Shown: in pieces, positions 35,985 through 45,889 of the stretch | Layout: each line of letters starts with the position of its first letter | Numbering within the stretch: position 1 is the first letter of the stretch | DNA from: Leptolyngbya sp. FACHB-321 | GTDB taxonomy: Bacteria > Cyanobacteriota > Cyanobacteriia > Leptolyngbyales > Leptolyngbyaceae | DNA length: 64,000 nt | Direction of reading: 5' to 3' | NCBI RefSeq assembly: GCF_014695975.1 | Contig: NZ_JACJPI010000083.1 | Coordinates: forward strand, 248,001-312,000 | Position numbers and translations under genes: made by a program | Notes under the pieces: generated by a model | What the model was told of the DNA's origin: nothing | Database searches by the model: none | Seen by the model: only the letters and a program-made list of their open reading frames with translations

Positions 35985-37228
35985 ATCTCAAGGTTTTACT
36001 TTCTGCTTACGCCTGTGGACCGCATAAAGGCTCTGATCCTGGAATTGGTTGGAATATTGCCAAAGAGTTGACTCAGTATCACGAGGTTTGGGTGATTACT
36101 CGTGAAGATAATCGGGTAGCGATCGAAACCGAGTTAGCTCAGCACCCCATTCCCAACCTCCACTTTGTTTACTACGACATTCCCGTCTGGATGCGCTGGT
36201 GGAAGAAAGGACTGCGGGGGGTCCAGTTGCACTACTACCTATGGCAGGCCGGTATTCACTCTGTTGCTAAAAAACTTCACTATGAGGTTGGTTTTGATAT
36301 CATCCATCATGTCACCTACGTCAAGCATTGGGGTCCAAGTTTTCTAGCGCTGCTTCCAGTACCCTTTGTGTGGGGTCCAGTGGGCGGAGGAGAGTCGGCA
36401 CCTGAGACGTTTTGGCACGACTTGACCTTGCGGGGCAAGGTGTATGAGACGGTGCGAGATTTGGCTCGTTGGCTGGGTGAGAACGATCCGTTTGTCCACT
36501 TAACGGCTGAACGGAGTGCGATCGCACTTGCAGCAACCGGAGAAACAGGTGAGCGCCTGTCGGCATTGGGCTGTCAACGAGTCGAGCTTTGTGGAGTAGC
36601 AGGCATTCCCAAATCAGATTTTGAAACGCTGGCAAAACTCGGCTCTATTGATCGCGAAACATTCCGCCTGGTCTCGATCGGCAGGCTGTTGCACTGGAAA
36701 GGCTTCCATTTAGGTCTCAAAGCCTTTGCCAAACTCAACCTACTCAATGCTGAATACTGGATTATTGGCGAAGGCCCCGACAAACAAAATTTGGAGAAAC
36801 TTGCACAAGACCTGGGCATTGGCGATCGTGTTCGCTTTTGGGGCTTGTTGCCGCGTGAACAAACCTTGCAAAAATTAGAAACCTGTCATGCGCTCGTTCA
36901 CCCCAGTCTGCACGACTCAGGCGGGTGGGTTTGCCTGGAGGCAATGGCAGCAGCCAGACCCGTTATCTGTCTCGATTTAGGCGGACCCGCGACTCAAGTT
37001 ACCCATGAGACGGGCTTTAAGGTGCCTGCCCCTGAACCAGAACAGGCAGTGCAAAACCTGGCAGACGCAATGATGTATTTGGCAAATGACCCTGATCTGG
37101 GTGTGCGTTTGGGGCAAGCAGGGCAACAGCGAGTGAAGAATCTATTTGATTGGGAAGTTAAGGGACAAATCTTCACTCAACTCTACGAAGAAATTCTCCT
37201 GCTCAAGAAAGATTTAGTCCGCCGTTAG
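35981..37228 (+). CDS. Glycosyltransferase family 4 (GT-B)
   Basis: 415 aa. 'KVLLSAYACGPHKGSDPGIGWNIAKEL' is the N-terminal signature of a GT4 subgroup common in cyanobacterial EPS loci. The N-domain also has 'DIIHHVTYVKHWGPSFLALLPVPFVWGPVGGGE'. The C-domain has 'LVSIGRLLHWKGFHLGLKAFAKL', 'YWIIGEGPDKQNLEKLAQDLGI' and 'HPSLHDSGGWVCLEAMAAARPVICLDLGG'. In the EX7E motif the first Glu is replaced: the segment reads HDSGGWVCLEA, with Asp-Ser at that place. It starts inside the stop of the preceding gene. Probably still a transferase, because several subfamilies tolerate this change, but activity should be checked. Confidence 0.92.
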   Translation: MNLKVLLSAYACGPHKGSDPGIGWNIAKELTQYHEVWVITREDNRVAIETELAQHPIPNLHFVYYDIPVWMRWWKKGLRGVQLHYYLWQAGIHSVAKKLHYEVGFDIIHHVTYVKHWGPSFLALLPVPFVWGPVGGGESAPETFWHDLTLRGKVYETVRDLARWLGENDPFVHLTAERSAIALAATGETGERLSALGCQRVELCGVAGIPKSDFETLAKLGSIDRETFRLVSIGRLLHWKGFHLGLKAFAKLNLLNAEYWIIGEGPDKQNLEKLAQDLGIGDRVRFWGLLPREQTLQKLETCHALVHPSLHDSGGWVCLEAMAAARPVICLDLGGPATQVTHETGFKVPAPEPEQAVQNLADAMMYLANDPDLGVRLGQAGQQRVKNLFDWEVKGQIFTQLYEEILLLKKDLVRR

Positions 37229-37242
37229 AGAGATCCATCAGT

Positions 37243-38418
37243 ATGCGTATCCTGAGCATCCACAACAAATATCAGATTCGGGGTGGTGAAGATGAGTCTC
37301 GCGAGTCGGAAGAGCGACTGCTGCAAGATCGAGGACACCAGGTAGAAGTATATGAGGAGAGCAACGATACCTTAGCCATGATTGGGGCAGCACGGGTTGC
37401 GCTCAAAACTGTTTGGTCTTCTGAATCCTACCAGATTGTTCGACAGCGGCTGAAAGCGACTAAACACGACCTTATTCATGTGCAGAATTTTTTTCCGCTC
37501 ATTTCTCCGTCAGTTTATTACGCCGCCAGAGCAGAGGGTGTTCCCATTGTTCAAACTCTTCGGAACTATCGCCTTCTCTGTCCCAACGCTCTCTTTTTCC
37601 GGGATGGAAAGGTGTGCGAGGACTGTTTGGGCAAGTTTGTCCCTTATCCAGGAGTTCTGCATGGCTGCTACCGAGAGAGCCGAGCAGCAAGTGGTGGAGT
37701 CACCGCTATGATCACGGCGCATCGGGCAATGAATACCTGGAATGAGATGGTAGATGTTTATATTGCTTTGACTGAGTTTGCACGTCAGAAATTTATTCAA
37801 GGTGGGCTGCCGTCTGAAAAAATTATCGTCAAACCTAACTTTGTTAACCCCGATCCAGGTGTGGGAGCGGGACAAGGTGGCTATGCGCTCTATGTAGGTC
37901 GGCTCTCGGTTGAAAAGGGGTTGGATACGCTGCTGGAAGCCTGGGAGCAATTAGATTATCCCATGCCGCTCAAGATTGTAGGCGATGGTCCTTTAGCCAA
38001 CCAGGTCGTTGAGGCTGCGAAACGAATGCCTCAAGTGGAATGGCTCGGACGTAGACCCATGTCCGAAGTTCATGCTTTGATGGGAGAAGCCATGTTCCTG
38101 ATTTTTCCATCAAAGTGGTATGAAACCTTTGGTCGCGTCGCCGTCGAAGCCTTTGCTAAAGGAACCCCCGTGATTGCTGCCAATATCGGCGCAATCGCCG
38201 AAGTAGTTAATGCCGGGCGCACCGGATTACACTACCAGCCAGGTAATACGGCTGATTTGGCTGCTAGAGTGAAGTGGGCACTAGCAAACCCGGCTGAGAT
38301 GGCTCAAATGCGCCTTGCTGCCCGTGCCGAATTTGAAGCAAAGTACACGGCTGAGAAGAATTACCAGCAGCTAATTGAAATTTACAAGCAGACGCAACCA
38401 GTTCCTGCTCTATGGTAA
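37243..38418 (+). CDS. Glycosyltransferase family 4 with Cys-rich insert
   Basis: 391 aa. 'MRILSIHNKYQIRGGEDESRESEERLL' and 'HVQNFFPLISPSVYYAARAEGVPIVQTLRNYRLLCPNAL' form the N-domain. It then has a small cysteine cluster typical of one GT4 clade, 'LCPNAL', 'GKVCEDCLGK', 'HGCYRES', which may bind zinc. The C-domain has 'ALYVGRLSVEKGLDTLLEAW', 'LKIVGDGPLANQV' and 'FPSKWYETFGRVAVEAFAKGTPVIAANIG', an intact EX7E motif. 14 bp separate it from the previous gene, with GAGAGA before the ATG. It is the last transferase of the cluster. Confidence 0.93.
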   Translation: MRILSIHNKYQIRGGEDESRESEERLLQDRGHQVEVYEESNDTLAMIGAARVALKTVWSSESYQIVRQRLKATKHDLIHVQNFFPLISPSVYYAARAEGVPIVQTLRNYRLLCPNALFFRDGKVCEDCLGKFVPYPGVLHGCYRESRAASGGVTAMITAHRAMNTWNEMVDVYIALTEFARQKFIQGGLPSEKIIVKPNFVNPDPGVGAGQGGYALYVGRLSVEKGLDTLLEAWEQLDYPMPLKIVGDGPLANQVVEAAKRMPQVEWLGRRPMSEVHALMGEAMFLIFPSKWYETFGRVAVEAFAKGTPVIAANIGAIAEVVNAGRTGLHYQPGNTADLAARVKWALANPAEMAQMRLAARAEFEAKYTAEKNYQQLIEIYKQTQPVPALW

Positions 38419-38618
38419 GTAGTCAATGTCATCTTCCTCAGCCAATGTTTCAAGGTATTTCAAGTCCTGCATTTTGTGGTTGCGCTCCGATTTACTTGAC
38501 GTTACTCAAAGTAGTCATAATGCAAAAGCTACAGAAAAGTAACCAAAACTTCATGCGTTGTTTCCTGATAGTTACCAGAGCGCGACTAATAAAGAAGTAA
38601 GTAACAACAGAGGAACTG

Positions 38619-40049
38619 ATGGTCGCAGGAACAAACTATCAGCCGCAGGGCGGTGGCATCGTCAAAGGTTCAACGCTCATCTTGATTGCCTTTGCAGCAA
38701 CATTCTTCCCTCGGCTGCTTAATTCAATCGGGTTTCCCCCTGCCATCAACTTTGTACACTTCGCGATCGTTCCTCTCGCCTGTGTCATTGTTCTCTTTCA
38801 AACGCGGGTTAAAGACAAACGGCAGATTACGATCGCAGACTCTCTTCTCGGTGGTCTTTTCGCCCTCTTTGCCATTACGACCGCAAGTGCCATCTTGAAT
38901 GGAGCAGGTGTCATTAATGTCGTTCTAGATTTTCTGCTGCTGACTGAGCCATTCATTCTACTGCTGGCGATTATGGCAGTTCCAATCAGTGAGGGCTATT
39001 TCAAACAGTTTAGAAAATGGTTGCTGGGGTTTGCGTTTGCTCACCTCTTTCTAGCGCTAGCTCAGAAGGTTCTTCTAAGTGTTGGCATCCTCCGCCACAC
39101 TAGATTAACTATGGAAGACAACATTCAAGGAGTCTTCTATCTGTCGTCTGGTGGTCACGTAGTGGGAGCTACCGTTTCTCTATGCTTTTGTCTCTACTAC
39201 TTTGTTAGCGCTAAAAAAGCTCCAATGTGGCTTCGGGCATCTGTTTGCTTTGCCACACTGATGCAGATCTTGCTGGCTGATGCAAAACAGGTTATTCTAG
39301 TCGCTATTGTGGCGTGGATTTTGCTCATTTTGAGCCGCTTCAAGAACATCGGAGTGGCTCTGCAATATATTATTGTTGCGGCTGTACTACTTTCTATTTT
39401 TTGGTGGTGTATTCAGAATGTAGAACTCTTTAAAGCCTATAAGACATGGATCAGACCAGAAATTTATGGTCCCGATGGAGATGCCACCATTCTTAAGTCA
39501 GGTCCGCTATGGATTATTCCTACCTATTATGAATCAGTCTTAAACTGGTTTTTAGGGTTAGGACCAGGCCATTCGATCGGACGTTTAGGCGGCTGGATGC
39601 TCAAAGACTATCAGAGCCTTTTAGAACCACTTGGCGCTACGACTCATCCGGTAACGGATGTGATCTGGGCGACTTGGAATGGTAATTACCTTGACTCCAG
39701 TATGTTTTCTCCATTCTGGGGATGGGCTGGTGTTTGGGGCGACTTAGGCTATTTGGGTCTAGCCGCCTACATGTACCTGTGGATCATTGTCTGGACACGG
39801 CTTTGCCCCGACGATTTCTCCCGATTCATTGTGCTGAATGTACTGGTAAATGGGCTAATTTTCACCTTGATGGAAGAACCCGGCTTTATGCTCTCTGTGG
39901 CTGCATTGCTTGGGCTGCAATGGCAAGAACGACAGCTCGCTCAACAGCGACGACACCGGGAGAAACTGGTTGCCTACGCTATGCAAGCAACAAGTTACTT
40001 AAGCCATGATGATCTACTCTATCTCAACGAGCTTCAGCAGCGAGAGTAA
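38619..40049 (+). CDS. Polytopic membrane protein, probable Wzy-like polymerase / O-antigen ligase type
   Basis: 476 aa with about 10-12 hydrophobic segments and a larger hydrophilic loop near residues 265-355 ('WIRPEIYGPDGDATILKSG', 'FLGLGPGHSIGRLGGWMLK'). Such a loop, with an 'LGLGPG' element, is typical of O-antigen polymerase/ligase proteins, which have low sequence conservation. The position at the end of a Wzx/Wzc/Wza locus with no other polytopic candidate supports a polymerase role; this is inference from context and topology. AGAGGA precedes the ATG. The C-terminus after the last helix is Gln/Arg-rich and cytoplasmic-looking. It could instead be a ligase that joins polymer to a lipid. 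Confidence 0.7.
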   Translation: MVAGTNYQPQGGGIVKGSTLILIAFAATFFPRLLNSIGFPPAINFVHFAIVPLACVIVLFQTRVKDKRQITIADSLLGGLFALFAITTASAILNGAGVINVVLDFLLLTEPFILLLAIMAVPISEGYFKQFRKWLLGFAFAHLFLALAQKVLLSVGILRHTRLTMEDNIQGVFYLSSGGHVVGATVSLCFCLYYFVSAKKAPMWLRASVCFATLMQILLADAKQVILVAIVAWILLILSRFKNIGVALQYIIVAAVLLSIFWWCIQNVELFKAYKTWIRPEIYGPDGDATILKSGPLWIIPTYYESVLNWFLGLGPGHSIGRLGGWMLKDYQSLLEPLGATTHPVTDVIWATWNGNYLDSSMFSPFWGWAGVWGDLGYLGLAAYMYLWIIVWTRLCPDDFSRFIVLNVLVNGLIFTLMEEPGFMLSVAALLGLQWQERQLAQQRRHREKLVAYAMQATSYLSHDDLLYLNELQQRE

Positions 40050-40066
40050 TATCAACTTACGGCGGT

Positions 40067-40128
40067 GCCACTGGGTCGTAACAAGTCGCTGTGTGTTATG
40101 TCGCTTGCTGGTCAGCATACCCAGTGGC
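40067..40128. repeat. Inverted repeat with long loop after the Wzy-like gene
   Basis: GCCACTGGGT (40067-40076) and ACCCAGTGGC (40119-40128) form a perfect 10-bp stem around a 42-nt loop, 17 bp after the stop. There is no T-run on the plus strand, so it is not a classic terminator. Confidence 0.6.
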
Positions 40129-40170
40129 GTTATCAGGTAACAGGCATCGGGCAGTAGGTACGGAGACCGA

Positions 40171-40216
40171 ATCCCCCTCAATTCCCCTTACGAAAAGGGA
40201 CGTCGCAGGCGGGGAT
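40171..40216. repeat. C-run/G-run palindromic element
   Basis: ATCCCC (40171-40176) pairs with GGGGAT (40211-40216), and an inner TCCCCTT/AAAGGGA pair lies within. This resembles a degenerate copy of the dispersed 'AATCCCCC...GGGGGATT' intergenic palindromes common in cyanobacteria. Confidence 0.45.
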
Positions 40217-40833
40217 CTTGCTTTGTAACGTGTAAAAAGGGCATTGGTATTAGAACAGCAGCAGAATCTTGCAACTGTTGAAACGTATGAGAGTTGATCG
40301 CTAATTACAGATAGCAGCAGTGCTAATGACTAACGATTGAAGTTGAGCCTCTGCTGCAAAAATCTGTATTACTTTACACAATCTTGATATTGAATGTCTT
40401 CTATACCACATAGCTCCGCATTAGTACTGATGCTACAGTCTTAACGAAGAATGTACGTACGCGAGCAATCCAAAAGAGTACAACGCCTTACTCAAACTTT
40501 GTAACTACGCTCAGGTTCTTGATCATGAGCTTTGCTTTAAGGCTTTGTGGCACGAAGAACTTAACATCACGTTTTTCTTATAAACAGGTTTAAGCGCTTT
40601 TAGCCGTCTGCTATTCCCTCAAACTCGCTTTGAGGATCATTTTTTGCGCTTACATATTCCCGTTTCTTCCACGGTCTACCTGTTTTATGGCACCTGCCAC
40701 TCTTAATCTGAGTGGTATCACGATCGCTGCTGACAGCATGAACCGTTTTTTTAACTCCTGATGCCTGTGCCTCTGCACTCTTGCACCTTCTCTGATTACC
40801 CACATCCCCAACACATGACTAGGAGATATTCTG

Positions 40834-43800
40834 ATGCCGCTTAGTACTGGCAGTATTGCGATCGTTGGTTTTAACGCTGATGGGAACGATAATCTAGCCT
40901 TCGTGTCGCTGGCAGACATTCCTGCTGGTGAAACCATTTACTTTGAAGACAACGAGTGGAACGGCACTAGCTTTGTTGATACCAACGAGTCTGCGTTTAG
41001 CTGGGCTTCAACGGCTCCCATTACGGCGGGCACGATCGTCAGCATTGACAACATTGGTACGGGTACGATCACAGCCAGCACAGGCACAGTCGTCACTCCC
41101 GTTACTGGACGAGGCAGCAATCGAGGACTTGCGGCTGGCGATGAAGTGCTTTATGCGTATCAGGGTTCGCCAGGTATACCGACCACGTTTCTAACTGCTG
41201 TGGCAAATGGTGGTTTCAGTACCGCAAATGGTTCTCTAACGGGAACAGGGCTGACGGTTGGCACAACGGCTCTTGATCTCAGCACTGTTGACGATGATGC
41301 CGATATTGGCGCTTACAACGGTTTACGCAGTGGACAAACCAGCTTTAGCGGTTATTTGGCTTCCATTAACAACGCCGCAAATTGGCAAACTCAGGATGCT
41401 ACAGGCGATCAAGGGATCGATGGGACAGCTCCAGATGTACCCTTTAGTACCACTGCTTTTACGTTTGGTGCTGGCGATGGCGGTAATCCCACTGTTAGCT
41501 TAGCAGCTAGTTCCAGTACGGGCGCGGAAGCAGGGCAGACAGTGATCACGTTGACAGCAACGGCTTCCAGCGTTGTGACGGGCGATCAGACCGTAAGCTT
41601 AGGCGTGTCCGGCACGGGCATTACCGCTGGTGATTATGCGCTTAGTGCAGGCACGATCACAATTCCCAATGGCGCAACGACGGGCACTGTCACCTTTACC
41701 ATAGTGGATGATGCGATCGCTGAAGGCACTGAAGCTGCCGTCTTGACCCTCAGTAATCCCTCCGCAGGCATTACATTGGGCACTACCGCCTCTCAAAGCA
41801 TTGCGATTGCAGACAATGATGCCAGCCCGACTCAATCCGGCATCTTACAGAAAGTGGGTGGCTTTACTAGCGCGAATGGTGCCGAAATTCCAGCGTTTGA
41901 TCCAGGGAGCGATCGACTCTTTACCGTTGCAAGCAGCACCGTCGAAATTTTCAGCGTCAGCAACACTGGGGCACTCACTTTGACGGGTGCTTTAACACTA
42001 GGCTTTACGCCTCCTGCTGGCACCAATGCGATTCCCAACAGTGTGGCGGTCAAAAACGGTATTGTTGCCGTCGCCTATGCGGTGGTAGACGCAACCACTA
42101 ACGCCCAGCAAACGGGACGGGTCAGCTTCTACAATGCCGCTGATGGCACCTTTTTGAATTCGGTGGCAGTTGGCTTCTTGCCCGATATGCTGACCTTTAC
42201 ACCTGACGGCACGAAGGTTCTAGTTGCCAACGAAGGCGAACCAAATAGCTACGGTCAAGCGATCTCCGGTGATCCAGAAGGGTCGGTGAGCGTCATTGAT
42301 TTAGCAGGCGGCGTTGCCAGTGCCACGGTGAGAAATGCCTCGTTTACCAATTTCAACAGCCAGATTGACGCGCTGAAGGCAGCAGGGGTGAGAATTATCG
42401 GTCCAGGGGCAACGGTGGCTCAAGATGTGGAGCCAGAATACATTGCCGTTGCACCCGACGGTCTGACTGCACAGGTGACGCTCCAAGAAAACAACGCGAT
42501 CGCCATCCTCGACATTGCCAGCGCCACCATCACCCAAATCATTCCACTGGGAATCAAAGACCATAGCCAACTGGGTAATGGACTGGATACCAGCGATCGC
42601 GACGGCGGCATTAACATTCGCACACAGCCTGTCGTGGGGCTGTATCAACCAGACGCGATCGCTAGCTTTACAGCGAACGGTCAGACTTACTACATCACCG
42701 CGAACGAAGGCGATGCCCGCGACTACACAGGTTTTGCTGAAGAAGTGCGCATTAGTGCTGCGGTGCTCGATCCCACTGTGTTCCCAAATGCTGCCACTTT
42801 ACAGAACAACGCCAATCTAGGACGGCTCACTGTTTCGCGCACCACCAGCGACAAAAATGGCGATGGCGACCTCGATCGACTTGAAGTCATTGGGGCACGA
42901 TCGTTCTCGATTCGAGATGCCAACGGTGTGCTCGTATTTGACAGCGGCGACCAGCTAGAACAGATCACGGCAACCCTGGCACCCACGCTCTTTAACTCCG
43001 ATGGCACCGCCGTCACGTTTGATACCCGCAGTGACAACAAAGGTCCCGAGCCAGAAGGCGTGACGATCGGCGTGATCAACAACCGCACCTATGCCTTTAT
43101 TGGGCTAGAGCGCATTGGCGATGTCGTCGTTTACGAAGTCACCAATCCCAGCAAGCCCGTCTTTGTGCAGTACATCAACACGCCAGAAGATGTGGCACCA
43201 GAAGGACTGACGTTCATCCCAGCAGCAGACAGCCCCACTGGGAAGCCCTTGCTGGCAACCGCAAACGAAGTCAGTAAAACCGTGGCGCTGTTTGAAATTA
43301 CGCCCCCCGTGCGCATTAGCGATATTCAGGGAACCAGCCATACATCGCCGCTCAATAGTCAAACCGTGAGGGGCGTTGCTGGCATCGTGACGGTGGTGCG
43401 ATCAAACGGCTTCTACCTGCAAGACCCCAACCCGGACAGCAGCGATGCCACCTCTGAAGGCATCTTTGTCTTCACCTCGTCTGCACCGACTGTAAAGGTT
43501 GGCGATGCCATTCAGGTTAGCGGCACCGTCAGCGAGTTTCGCGCCGGGGGAGCATCCAGTGCCAACTTATCAACCACGCAAATTTCTAGCCCCACCATCA
43601 CCGTTTTGTCGAGCGGCAATGCTTTGCCAACCGCCACAATCGTGGGTAACGGTGGACGTACCATCCCTACCAGCGTGATCAACGATGATGGAACGGGCAA
43701 TGTGGAAACCAGCGGCGTATTTGACCCCGCTACCGATGGCATCGACTTTTACGAAAGTTTGGAAGGAATGCTGGTGCAGGTCAATAACCCGCTTGCGACC

Positions 43801-45876
43801 TCACCCACGGCAACGTTTGGCACCTCGCAGGAAATTTGGGTGCTGGCAGATAACGGTGCCAACGCGACTAGTCGCACGGCTCGTGGCGGTAGCCTGATTA
43901 CAGCTAACGACTTCAACCCTGAACGCATTCAAATTGACGATCTGGACAATGCGCTGGTGTTGCCTGAGGTGAATGTGGGTGCTCAACTCAGCACGATTGC
44001 TGGAGTCGTGAATTATGACTTCAGCAACTATGAAGTCCTGGTTACTACGGCACCAACGGTTGTACAAGCATCGCCCTTGCAAAAAGAAGTGACGAATCTG
44101 GTTGGCAGCGCCACCGATTTGACGGTCGCCGCCTTCAACGTGGAAAACCTCGATCCAGGCGATGGTGCCGCGAAGTTTAATGCCCTTGCCAGCGCGATCG
44201 TCACGAACCTGAAAGCGCCAGATATTATCAATCTGGAAGAAATTCAGGATAACAACGGTCCCACAAACGATGCCATTGTGGATGCCAGTCAGACGTATCA
44301 AACCTTGATTGACGCGATCGTGGCGGCAGGTGGTCCCCGGTACGAATTCCGTCAGATCAATCCGGTGGATGACACGAATGGAGGCGAACCAGGCGGCAAT
44401 ATTCGCGTGGGCTTCCTGTTCAATCCCAATCGCGTCTCCTTTGTCGATCGCCCAGGCGGTGCTTCTACAACAGGGACAACCGTAACCAACGACAGCGGAA
44501 ATCCTCTACTCTCTGCCAGTCCTGGTCTCATCGACCCAACCAACCCTGCGTTCAACGCCAGCCGCAAACCATTGGTCGGTGAGTTCGTCTTCAACGGACA
44601 AACGGTTTTTGTGGTTGCCAACCACTTCAACTCCAAAGGCGGCGATCAGCCATTGTTTGGGCGCTTTCAGCCACCGACTCTCACTAGCGAAGCCCAGCGG
44701 CTTCAGCAGGCGGCGATCGTCAAAAACTTTGTGCAAAGCGTGCTGGCTGTAAACCCCAACGCTAACGTCGTCGTAGCAGGTGACTTGAATGACTTCGAGT
44801 TTTCCGCCCCAGTTAACCTGGTAGAAAGCGCGGGTCTGGTCAATTTGATCGAAACTCTGCCTGCCAATGAGCGCTATACCTACAACTTTGAGGGCAACGC
44901 TCAAACCCTTGACCACATCTTGGTGAGCGGCAATTTGTTCAATCAACTCAATGGGTATGATGTCGTTCACTTTAACTCAGAGTTTGCTGACCAGATTAGC
45001 GACCACGACCCCTCCGTTGCTCGGTTCCGGTTTAACAGTGCCCCGACTACTCTTGCTTTGAGCACCACCAGCATTGATGAGAATGTTCCAGCCAATACGC
45101 TAATTGGCAATTTCACCACAACCGATCCCGATCCAGGTAATACCTTCACCTATAGTTTGGTTGCTGGTGCAGGCGATAGCGGTAATAGTGCCTTCACAAT
45201 CAACAGCAATCAACTGCAAATCAACCTTTCGCCCGATTTTGAAACGACTTCTAGCTACAGCATTCGAGTGCGAACCACTGACCAGGGTGGCTTGAGTTTA
45301 GATAGCGTCTTGACCATTGCAATCAACGACATCAACGAAATCTTTGACGATGCTCGTAACAACACCATTCAAGGCACAACTGGCGTTGACACCATTTTGG
45401 GTCGTCATGGCAATGACAAGCTTTACGGTAATGGCGGCAACGACATCATCTTTGGTGAAGATGGCAACGATGAGCTATTCGGCGGCTCTGGCAATGACTA
45501 CTTTGACGGTGGCTCTGGCAATGACAAAATCTATGCCTATGATGGCAACAACACCATCTTTGGTCGTGATGGCAATGACACCATTACGGTTGGCTCTAGT
45601 ATCAACTTCATTGATGGCGGACCCGGTAACGACACTATTAACCTGAATGGTGGGCAGGATACGATCGTCCTCACACGCGGCAACGGCATTGATACCATTA
45701 ACGGTTACTCTGCTGGGTCAACTCGCTTTAATTTAACAGGCGGTTTGACCTTCAATGATTTGGCGATCGCACAAGATGGCAGCAGCACCTTAATTAGTGC
45801 AGGCGACGGAAAATTAGCGTTTCTGTCTGGAGTCCAAGCCAGCAGCGTGACTGCTAGTAGCTTCCTCACCGCGTAG
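40834..45876 (+). CDS. Large multidomain extracellular nuclease-like RTX protein (ExeM/NucH type)
   Basis: 1680 aa with no signal peptide. Domains in order: an N-terminal beta domain (about 1-205, starting 'MPLSTGSIAIVGFNADGNDNLAFVSL'); a Calx-beta domain (about 212-328, ending 'TLSNPSAGITLGTTASQSIAIADND'); a choice-of-anchor-I-type propeller (about 335-825, 'VANEGEPNSYG', 'EPEYIAVAPDGLTAQVTLQENNAIAI', 'ANEGDARDY'); and an OB-like region (about 828-1085). An endonuclease/exonuclease/phosphatase domain follows (about 1095-1395) with 'NVENLD', 'INLEEIQDN', 'VVAGDLNDF', 'LDHILVSG' and 'ISDHDPS'. A cadherin-like domain (about 1405-1505) and RTX Ca-binding nonapeptides (about 1519-1590, GGxGxDxxx type, 'GNDKLYG', 'GNDIIFG') end the chain. 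RTX repeats and the missing signal peptide indicate type I secretion. Extracellular DNA is the likely substrate, by family. AGGAG precedes the ATG. Confidence 0.93.
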   Translation: MPLSTGSIAIVGFNADGNDNLAFVSLADIPAGETIYFEDNEWNGTSFVDTNESAFSWASTAPITAGTIVSIDNIGTGTITASTGTVVTPVTGRGSNRGLAAGDEVLYAYQGSPGIPTTFLTAVANGGFSTANGSLTGTGLTVGTTALDLSTVDDDADIGAYNGLRSGQTSFSGYLASINNAANWQTQDATGDQGIDGTAPDVPFSTTAFTFGAGDGGNPTVSLAASSSTGAEAGQTVITLTATASSVVTGDQTVSLGVSGTGITAGDYALSAGTITIPNGATTGTVTFTIVDDAIAEGTEAAVLTLSNPSAGITLGTTASQSIAIADNDASPTQSGILQKVGGFTSANGAEIPAFDPGSDRLFTVASSTVEIFSVSNTGALTLTGALTLGFTPPAGTNAIPNSVAVKNGIVAVAYAVVDATTNAQQTGRVSFYNAADGTFLNSVAVGFLPDMLTFTPDGTKVLVANEGEPNSYGQAISGDPEGSVSVIDLAGGVASATVRNASFTNFNSQIDALKAAGVRIIGPGATVAQDVEPEYIAVAPDGLTAQVTLQENNAIAILDIASATITQIIPLGIKDHSQLGNGLDTSDRDGGINIRTQPVVGLYQPDAIASFTANGQTYYITANEGDARDYTGFAEEVRISAAVLDPTVFPNAATLQNNANLGRLTVSRTTSDKNGDGDLDRLEVIGARSFSIRDANGVLVFDSGDQLEQITATLAPTLFNSDGTAVTFDTRSDNKGPEPEGVTIGVINNRTYAFIGLERIGDVVVYEVTNPSKPVFVQYINTPEDVAPEGLTFIPAADSPTGKPLLATANEVSKTVALFEITPPVRISDIQGTSHTSPLNSQTVRGVAGIVTVVRSNGFYLQDPNPDSSDATSEGIFVFTSSAPTVKVGDAIQVSGTVSEFRAGGASSANLSTTQISSPTITVLSSGNALPTATIVGNGGRTIPTSVINDDGTGNVETSGVFDPATDGIDFYESLEGMLVQVNNPLATSPTATFGTSQEIWVLADNGANATSRTARGGSLITANDFNPERIQIDDLDNALVLPEVNVGAQLSTIAGVVNYDFSNYEVLVTTAPTVVQASPLQKEVTNLVGSATDLTVAAFNVENLDPGDGAAKFNALASAIVTNLKAPDIINLEEIQDNNGPTNDAIVDASQTYQTLIDAIVAAGGPRYEFRQINPVDDTNGGEPGGNIRVGFLFNPNRVSFVDRPGGASTTGTTVTNDSGNPLLSASPGLIDPTNPAFNASRKPLVGEFVFNGQTVFVVANHFNSKGGDQPLFGRFQPPTLTSEAQRLQQAAIVKNFVQSVLAVNPNANVVVAGDLNDFEFSAPVNLVESAGLVNLIETLPANERYTYNFEGNAQTLDHILVSGNLFNQLNGYDVVHFNSEFADQISDHDPSVARFRFNSAPTTLALSTTSIDENVPANTLIGNFTTTDPDPGNTFTYSLVAGAGDSGNSAFTINSNQLQINLSPDFETTSSYSIRVRTTDQGGLSLDSVLTIAINDINEIFDDARNNTIQGTTGVDTILGRHGNDKLYGNGGNDIIFGEDGNDELFGGSGNDYFDGGSGNDKIYAYDGNNTIFGRDGNDTITVGSSINFIDGGPGNDTINLNGGQDTIVLTRGNGIDTINGYSAGSTRFNLTGGLTFNDLAIAQDGSSTLISAGDGKLAFLSGVQASSVTASSFLTA

Positions 45877-45889
45877 CATTGAGTGACTT

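Larger units (their letters stand above)
40050..40833. other. Intergenic region after the polysaccharide locus
   Basis: 784 bp without a supported gene. Two inverted repeats are described separately (40067-40128 and 40171-40216). A minus-strand frame of 67 codons at 40600-40803 has no ribosome-binding site or family resemblance. The last 14 bp hold AGGAG, the ribosome-binding site of the RTX protein gene. Confidence 0.5.

Noticed and set aside
40600-40803. 67-codon minus frame
   Set aside because: Composition is ordinary non-coding and there is no start signal or family match.
45390-45600. Repeated units resembling a CRISPR or satellite array
   Set aside because: They are the nonapeptide-coding RTX repeats of the nuclease-like protein; spacing is 27 bp within an open frame.
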